From Terrabacter sp. Ter38 (GTDB lineage: Bacteria; Actinomycetota; Actinomycetes; Actinomycetales; Dermatophilaceae): 64,000 nt of DNA. Below, piece by piece: positions 58,809-64,000 of this stretch (position 1 is its first letter; the number at the start of each line of letters is the position of its first letter). The DNA lies in NCBI RefSeq assembly GCF_024519435.1, contig NZ_JALJRZ010000003.1, forward strand, positions 248,001 to 312,000, in the 5' to 3' direction. A program made the translations under genes and the position numbers. The notes under the pieces were generated by a model. The model made no database searches and was not told the origin of the DNA. It saw only the letters and a program-made list of their open reading frames with translations.

Positions 58809-59831
58809 GGGCACGGGCCGCAGGTACTCGTAGCGCACCGCCCCGTAGGCGCCCATCAGGATGCCGAACCCGCTCGCCACGTCGACGGCGCCGCGGGCAT
58901 CGCCCGGCACGTCCCGGCGCAAGCGGGCCAGTGCCCGACGTGCGCTGCCCCGTGCGATCCGATACCCGCCCCGTGCGGTCAACTCGGCCCGGGCCCGCCA
59001 GATCGAGCCGTCTTGGCGCGCCAGAACTACCGCGACTCGGCTCCATGTGTTGCTCGTGCGCATGGTCCGAGTGAACACCCACCTGCGCCGCGACCGAGCG
59101 GCCGGCACGAACTCGGTCACGGATGCCTCCTGGCACCAGCGGATCTGCTCACCCCGGCCGCGTAGCGCGTGGGCGAGCATGGTGTCGCTGCCGCCGCTGA
59201 GCCCGAACTGCTCGTCGAAGCGGATGTTGTGCCGCTTCAGTGCTGCCAGGTCGAGCAGGAGGTTGGCCGAGCTCGCCCCGGGGTTGAGGGCGCCGGTCGT
59301 GCGGTGGGCGCGGTCGAACAGCCCACTCGCGCGCACCCAATCGTCGGCCTCGCCGACAAACACCGAGGTCACCGGGCCGGTCACGGCCGCGCACCCCCAC
59401 GCCTTCCAGCTGTCGAGCAGGCTCTGCAACCAGCCGTCGTCGGGGATCTCGTCGTCGTCGATGAACACGAGCGCGTCCGCCCCCTCGGCCTCGTCGATCG
59501 CCCGGTTGCGGGCGGCCGAGATGCCGGGACGCCGCTCATGAACGTAACGGGCGCCGGGTATGTCCAGTCGCTCGAAGTCCTTGCGAGCGCCTCCTTCAGG
59601 ATCGTTGTCGATCACGACGACCGTGCCGCTGGCGCCGCGCAGAGCGGCGACCTGAGCGACGAGTAGTGGCACCGTCCGGGCCATGTCGTCGTTGCGCTGG
59701 TACGTCGCCATGCCCACCACGACGGTGGGATGCAGCTCGGCGCCCTCGACCGGGTCCCGGGTGTCGGTGTCAGCGGGCACCGGTTGCGTCGCCTGTGGCT
59801 GGCCGGTGGGCTTCTGCTCGCTGGTCGACAC
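58782..59831 (-). CDS. glycosyltransferase family 2 protein
   Basis: A 349-residue GT-A enzyme. After a ~30-residue polar start, VVVGMATYQRNDDMARTVPLL begins the fold, IDNDPEGG follows, and FIDDDEIPDDGWL gives the DxD metal site. SANLLLDLAALKRHNIRFDEQFGLSGGSDT is the acceptor region shared with the later GT2 (TGGEDT). The C-terminus may touch the membrane. It is the only leftward gene of the locus and is divergent from the GT4 gene. The GTG start has GAAGGGA 7 bases upstream. The sugar is not predictable. Confidence 0.92.
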   Translation of the reverse strand: MSTSEQKPTGQPQATQPVPADTDTRDPVEGAELHPTVVVGMATYQRNDDMARTVPLLVAQVAALRGASGTVVVIDNDPEGGARKDFERLDIPGARYVHERRPGISAARNRAIDEAEGADALVFIDDDEIPDDGWLQSLLDSWKAWGCAAVTGPVTSVFVGEADDWVRASGLFDRAHRTTGALNPGASSANLLLDLAALKRHNIRFDEQFGLSGGSDTMLAHALRGRGEQIRWCQEASVTEFVPAARSRRRWVFTRTMRTSNTWSRVAVVLARQDGSIWRARAELTARGGYRIARGSARRALARLRRDVPGDARGAVDVASGFGILMGAYGAVRYEYLRPVPSGRGTHGP

Positions 59832-59950
59832 CGTGCATTCCCTTCATCATGCGCCATTCTGCATAGTCGATCGTAGTGCGCAGGTACCATCGCCTCAGGC
59901 ACTTGGGGAGAACATCTGCCGAAGTCGCAAAATCGTGGAGGGGGGCTGGC

Positions 59951-61138
59951 GTGTCTGGGGGGAAACGTCGGGTGGTGGCTGTCTGGCGCAATCTGTGGCT
60001 GCCTACATCCGAGACCTTCGTACGCGACCACGTACTCGGGTTGCGTACTTGGTCAGTCCTGCCCATCGGGCTGCACCATGCCGACCAAGGGATGGGAGTG
60101 CGGCCGCTGAGGGCGCCGTTCCCCTACACCCCGTTCGGCCGCCGTCTCGCTCGAGCCTCGAGCCGGGTTGGGCACCCGCTGATCTACGACGCCCTACTCC
60201 GCCGCGGCGGCGCTAGCCTCGTACACGCCCACTACGGCACCGGTGCGGCTGAGGCCCTGCCGATCGCCAAACGGGCTGGGCTGCCGCTCGTCGTCACGTT
60301 CCACGGGCACGACGTCAACCGGGCGCCGTCGGAGGACGCTGACGGCTTCTACGGCCGCCGCCTCAGCGAAGTGTTCGCCTACGCCGACCTCTTGCTCCCG
60401 GTGTCGCGCTTCCTCGCGGGTCGCCTGCTTGAGCTCGGCGCCCCGCCCGAGAAGGTTCGCGTGCACTACCTTGGGGCCCCGGTTGCGGCCATGCTGCCCG
60501 ACCCGTCACATCAGCGTTCCGGCGTCGCCTACGTGGGGCGGCTGACCGCCCAGAAGGGCGTCGAAGACCTTATCCGGGCGTATGCCGCTCTGCCGCCCGA
60601 CATGCGGGCCGCTGCGTCGCTCAGCATTGTTGGCGACGGACCCGAAAGGGCCCGGCTCGGGGCGCTGGCGACGGATCTGCTCCCCGACGGTGACGTGAGA
60701 TTCCTCGGACCGCGGTCGTCGGCCGAGGTGACCCACCTGCTCTCGTCGACGCGGCTGTTCGTCGCTCCGTCCAAGCGCTCGTCCGACGGCGCGGCTGAGG
60801 CCTTCGGTCTAACGATCATTGAGGCCTCGATGGCGGGCGCCCCTGTCATTGGGTACGACTACGCCGGCGTCCCCGAGGCCGTCGCCGACGGCGAGAGCGG
60901 CCTGCTCGTGCCAGAAGGGGACATCGCCGCGCTGACCGCGGCTATGGTCCGCGTGCTGGGCGACCACGCCCTGGCGCAGTCGCTGGGTCGGGCAGGGCAA
61001 CAGCGCGCGGTGCAGAGCTTCGACGGCCAGCGCCAGATGGAGCGGCTGGAGGCGCTCTACGACGACGTGGTCGGCCTCGGACCGTCCAACAGCCCTACGA
61101 CGACGACGATCGCGCCGGCGAGCGGGTCTCTCGCGTGA
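59951..61138 (+). CDS. glycosyltransferase family 4 protein
   Basis: A 395-residue GT-B enzyme. The start RRVVAVWRNLWLPTSETFVRDHVLGL and VHAHYGTGAAEALPIAKRAGLPLVVTFHGHD are typical of bacterial GT4 from exopolysaccharide loci. The C-terminal domain has YVGRLTAQKGVEDLI, IVGDGPERARL, PSKRSSDGAAEAFGLTIIEASMAG with the EX7E pair, and GVPEAVADGESGLLV. The GTG start is chosen from the GGAGG upstream. Its stop overlaps the next GT2 gene by 4 bases, so three genes to 62843 form a tightly coupled unit. Confidence 0.92.
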   Translation: MSGGKRRVVAVWRNLWLPTSETFVRDHVLGLRTWSVLPIGLHHADQGMGVRPLRAPFPYTPFGRRLARASSRVGHPLIYDALLRRGGASLVHAHYGTGAAEALPIAKRAGLPLVVTFHGHDVNRAPSEDADGFYGRRLSEVFAYADLLLPVSRFLAGRLLELGAPPEKVRVHYLGAPVAAMLPDPSHQRSGVAYVGRLTAQKGVEDLIRAYAALPPDMRAAASLSIVGDGPERARLGALATDLLPDGDVRFLGPRSSAEVTHLLSSTRLFVAPSKRSSDGAAEAFGLTIIEASMAGAPVIGYDYAGVPEAVADGESGLLVPEGDIAALTAAMVRVLGDHALAQSLGRAGQQRAVQSFDGQRQMERLEALYDDVVGLGPSNSPTTTTIAPASGSLA

Positions 61139-62058
61139 TCACCGTCACCGTGGCCGTGCCCACCTTTCGCCGAAACGACGACCTCCTGGAGCTCGTGCCC
61201 ATGCTGCGCGATGCGGCGGCCGCCCTCGAGCAGCGACCCGGCTTCGCCGTGCGCGTGCTCATCGTTGACAACGACCCGGCGGGTGGAGCCGAGGTCATCG
61301 TGCGCTCGATGGGCGAGGGCGTCGACTATGTACATGAGCCTGTTCCGGGCCTGAGCGCCGTGCGCAGCCGGGCGATCGCCGAGAGCGGCTCCAGCCGGTT
61401 GCTCGCCTTCATCGACGACGACGGCCGGCCCGGGCCGGGTTGGCTCACGCTCCTGGTCGACGCGTGGATGATCGACGAGCCCGCGGCCGTCGCGGGTCGG
61501 GTGCTCGAGAGCTACGAGAGCGAACCCGACGCATGGCTGGTCGCCGGAGGCTTCTTCCGCCGCCGCAGTCTGCCCACCCGCACGGTCGTGCCCGTCGCCC
61601 CGGCCGGCAACCTCTTGCTCGACCTCGACGCGGTGCGTTCCCTGGGTCTCGACTTCGACCCGCGCTTCGGGCTCACCGGGGGGGAGGACACCCTCTTCAC
61701 CCGTCAGCTCTCCGACAGCGGTGGCCGCATCGTGTGGTGCGATGAGTCGCACGTCATCGACCAGGTGCCGACGAACCGAATGAACCGCACGTGGGTCCTC
61801 AATCGCTCGTTCAGCCACGGGAACACGTGGTCACTCGTCGAGCGGGCCATGACCGCCGGTCGCGCCGCGCGGCTGCGGGCTCGCGCCCGGTGCGCCGGAG
61901 GAGGCGCCGGCCGCGTCGTGGCCGGGTTGGGTCGCTACGCCCTCGGGATGCTCACTCGGTCGGTCGCCGGCCAGGCCAAGGGGCTTCGGCTCGCCTACCG
62001 AGGAGCGGGGATGGTCTACGGAGCCCTCGGCCGCACCGTCGAGGAGTACGCACGGTGA
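61135..62058 (+). CDS. glycosyltransferase family 2 protein
   Basis: A 307-residue GT-A enzyme starting with GTG inside the previous stop (GTGA). TVAVPTFRRNDDLLELVPML, VLIVDNDPAGG, YVHEPVPGLSAVRSRAIAES, AFIDDDGRPGPGWL (DxD), and PAGNLLLDLDAV with FGLTGGEDTLFTRQL give the family pattern. It is paralogous to the leftward GT2 at 59 kb, with which it shares NDPxGG and GG(S/E)DT. It probably adds a further sugar to the same lipid-linked unit. Coupled to the deacetylase gene by another GTGA overlap. Confidence 0.92.
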   Translation: MITVTVAVPTFRRNDDLLELVPMLRDAAAALEQRPGFAVRVLIVDNDPAGGAEVIVRSMGEGVDYVHEPVPGLSAVRSRAIAESGSSRLLAFIDDDGRPGPGWLTLLVDAWMIDEPAAVAGRVLESYESEPDAWLVAGGFFRRRSLPTRTVVPVAPAGNLLLDLDAVRSLGLDFDPRFGLTGGEDTLFTRQLSDSGGRIVWCDESHVIDQVPTNRMNRTWVLNRSFSHGNTWSLVERAMTAGRAARLRARARCAGGGAGRVVAGLGRYALGMLTRSVAGQAKGLRLAYRGAGMVYGALGRTVEEYAR

Positions 62059-62843
62059 ATGTCACGACGAAGCGGGGGCCGGCGGCCGCCGCCAGACGAT
62101 GGGTGCGTGGGCAGGGCTGGATGCTCGGTTCGGTCACGGGCACGACGGGCGCCTCCGTGGTCATCACCCTGGACGACGGACCCGACGAGGTCGAGACCCC
62201 GAAGGTGCTCGAGGTGCTCGCCCGACACGAGGCCACCGCCACGTTCTTCGTGCTCGTGGGCCGTGCTCGGCGCCATCCACACCTGCTGACCCGCATCCGG
62301 GATGCCGGCCATGAGATCGCGCTGCACGGCCCCGACCACCGGCCCCTGACGACGTTCGGCTTCACCGAGGCGCGGCGTCGCACCCGGGCCGCTCGCGCCG
62401 AGCTCGAGCAGCTCGCCGGGGTGCCGGTGCGATGGTTCCGTCCGCCGTACGGCAGCCAGACGCCCGTGACCTGGGCCGCCACCAGGAGCGCCGGTCTCGT
62501 GCCGGTTCTGTGGGACAGCACCACCTGGGACTGGAAGAACGTCACGCAGTCGGAACGCTTGGACAAGGCGATCGAGGGTGCCCGGCCGGGTGCCCTGCTG
62601 CTCGCCCACGACGGGATCGCCGGAGCCGACGACGGCGTGACCGACGCGCCCCCGCCCCTGCTCGAACGGGCGGCGCTGCTCGACCAGGTGCTGGACGAGC
62701 ACCGTCGCCGGGGTCTCCGAGGCAGGTCGCTGGGCTCGGCGCTGCAGGACGGCGCCCTCGTGCGCAGCATCGTCTTCACCGGAATACGACAAAACGGGCA
62801 GGTAGAGCAGATGGCTAGCGACATGATAGGGAAACGTCGATGA
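62055..62843 (+). CDS. polysaccharide deacetylase (NodB homology) protein
   Basis: A 262-residue carbohydrate esterase family 4 type protein. VVITLDDGPDEVETPKVLEVL holds the TxDDGP motif with two catalytic Asp, EIALHGPDHRPLTT is the histidine motif (H-x3-H), WFRPPYGSQTP the Arg-Pro-Pro-Tyr motif, and ALLLAHDGI the final His. CE4 enzymes remove N- or O-acetyl groups from polysaccharides. No signal sequence is seen, so it may act on lipid-linked precursors in the cytoplasm, though an unusual export route is possible. GTG start overlaps the previous gene. Confidence 0.9.
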   Translation: MNVTTKRGPAAAARRWVRGQGWMLGSVTGTTGASVVITLDDGPDEVETPKVLEVLARHEATATFFVLVGRARRHPHLLTRIRDAGHEIALHGPDHRPLTTFGFTEARRRTRAARAELEQLAGVPVRWFRPPYGSQTPVTWAATRSAGLVPVLWDSTTWDWKNVTQSERLDKAIEGARPGALLLAHDGIAGADDGVTDAPPPLLERAALLDQVLDEHRRRGLRGRSLGSALQDGALVRSIVFTGIRQNGQVEQMASDMIGKRR

Positions 62844-62892
62844 GATCCGGAAACCACGAGCCGCAGTCCGGCCCGACGCCAGGAGGTTGGGG

Positions 62893-64000
62893 ATGGAGCA
62901 TTCCAGCTACTGGTCACTGATCAAGCGCTACATCGTGCTCATCGTCGCCTGCAGCCTTCTTGGTGGTGCCATCGGGGCTTTCATGCAGCTGAAGGACGCC
63001 TCGGGCTACCTCGCCTCAGCTCGGGTCTTCGCCAACAGCAAGCGCGCCGACAACGTGGCCGTCTCGCAGTCCACCTCGCTGGCCGTCCAGCGGATGGAGA
63101 GCTACATCCGGCTTGCCAACAGCACACGTCTCGCCGATCGAGTGATTGCACGCCTCGGTGGCAACTCGAGCGCGGCAGCCATGGCCGACCGGATCTCGGC
63201 CACCCTCGACAAGGACACCGTCATCATGACGCTCAACGTCCAGGGGTCCACCCCTGACGAGGCTCGCCGGGTGATCGAGGTCCTGCCCTCCGAGTTCACG
63301 GCGCTCGTGAACCAGCTCGTGGACCTGCCCGTCACCAACGACAACGCGACCACCTTCACGATCGTCGACGGGCCCTTCGTCAGGAAGAACTCGTCGCTGA
63401 CCAAGCTCGTCGTCTCGACCGTGTTCGGTCTCATCCTGGGAGCCGCCATCGGGCTTGCCATCGCCTCGATCCGACTCAGGCGGATGGCCACCCGGACACC
63501 GCAGGGCGTGACCGGCATGACCGGGATGCCCGTCGTCGGCATCATCCCCGGGGGAGACCGGGGGAGGCGGAAGAACGACTCGATGCTGCCGGAGGGCCGC
63601 CGTCTTGCCTACCACCGGCTGGCCCGCAACCTCAGCCACCTCGCCACCACCAGGCATCGACTCGTCGTTGCGTGCTCGCCGGCCGGCGAGCCGTCAGCCA
63701 CCCCGACCGTCATCGGGCTGGCACGAGCGCTGGCCCAGCGCGGTGACGCCGTGCTCGTGGTCGACGCCTCGTTCAGCGGCCACGGCACGGCCGAGGCGTT
63801 CGAGGTGGCGTCGAACGGCAACGGGCTCGAGGCCGTCAAGGGGGTGCTGGGCCTCGACGAGGCCGTGACCAAGACCCCGTTCCCGAACCTGCGGTTGCTC
63901 CAGCTCGGCCACAGCCACGAAGAGCTGCTGGAGATCGGCGCCGGACACAAGCTCGCCGAGCTGCTCGACTACGCCCGGACGCAGTACGACACCGTGCTCG
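62893..64000 (+). CDS. Wzz/BY-kinase-like chain-length protein, cut by the right edge
   Basis: 369 codons are visible and the frame is open at the window end. The N-terminus has a membrane helix (YIVLIVACSLLGGAIGAFMQL), a periplasm-side Wzz-type domain to about residue 160 (GYLASARVFANS, LDKDTVIMTLNVQGSTPDEARRVIEVL) and a second helix at about 175-195 (LVVSTVFGLILGAAIGLAIA). A P-loop-like ATPase domain then begins: LVVACSPAGEPSATPTVIGLARALAQRGDAVLVVDAS. The normal Walker A GExGKS/T is absent, so the domain is probably not an active tyrosine kinase. AGGAGG precedes the ATG. Role: control of polymer length and export. The C-terminal Tyr cluster cannot be seen. Confidence 0.88.
   Translation, partial: MEHSSYWSLIKRYIVLIVACSLLGGAIGAFMQLKDASGYLASARVFANSKRADNVAVSQSTSLAVQRMESYIRLANSTRLADRVIARLGGNSSAAAMADRISATLDKDTVIMTLNVQGSTPDEARRVIEVLPSEFTALVNQLVDLPVTNDNATTFTIVDGPFVRKNSSLTKLVVSTVFGLILGAAIGLAIASIRLRRMATRTPQGVTGMTGMPVVGIIPGGDRGRRKNDSMLPEGRRLAYHRLARNLSHLATTRHRLVVACSPAGEPSATPTVIGLARALAQRGDAVLVVDASFSGHGTAEAFEVASNGNGLEAVKGVLGLDEAVTKTPFPNLRLLQLGHSHEELLEIGAGHKLAELLDYARTQYDTVL

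Overview
The window is high-GC DNA (by eye about 70% G+C) from an actinobacterium. Gene content and order, mycothiol-era DinB-fold proteins, an Rpf factor, an actinobacterial O-mannosyltransferase and many leaderless starts fit the Micrococcales; the style is compatible with the family Intrasporangiaceae, but no rRNA is present to prove it. No phage, integrase, insertion sequence or CRISPR array was seen.

Layout. 1-12.5 kb: small envelope and stress genes (SHOCT protein, peptidoglycan-binding lipoprotein), tRNA-Ala(CGC), a GntR/ABC operon, a LURP-one protein, a protein O-mannosyltransferase, a CPBP protease, a dienelactone-hydrolase-like protein, a YqeY protein, a possible small RNA, two DinB-fold proteins and a WYL regulator. 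12.6-25.9 kb: housekeeping core with ppc, rsmI, an OsmC protein, metG-tatD-rpf-rsmA(ksgA)-ispE and an ABC-F ATPase. 25.9-28.4 kb: a small MarR-controlled accessory block (VOC protein, marR, trans-aconitate methyltransferase) abutting a truncated photolyase. 28.5-34.3 kb: two paralogous giant fusion proteins (ECF sigma factor + anti-sigma zinc domain + hydrophobic segments + Pro/Ala/Thr-rich tail) flanking a TetR regulator. 34.3-41.9 kb: a tRNA-Gln-like gene, glmU-prs, a CGNR/EamA pair, a metallophosphatase, rplY and pth. 42-64 kb: a surface and exopolysaccharide locus with a lipoprotein, two multidomain LamG/PKD proteins, a beta-helix protein, Wzy-like and Wzx-like membrane proteins, three glycosyltransferases, a polysaccharide deacetylase and a Wzz/BY-kinase-like protein cut by the right edge.

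How it fits together. The central block makes UDP-GlcNAc (glmU), PRPP (prs), isoprenoid precursors (ispE) and methionyl-tRNA (metG), and carries rRNA modification. The last 22 kb looks like one dedicated pathway for making, flipping, polymerising and anchoring a polysaccharide, with its own large secreted adhesins. The most unusual things seen are the paired sigma/anti-sigma fusion proteins with variable repeat tails; a ~150-residue module shared by three secreted proteins of the polysaccharide locus at opposite ends of the proteins; a GTATGCC/GGCATAC motif that is abundant outside but absent inside most of that locus; systematic leaderless starts; and a possible ~185-nt small RNA.
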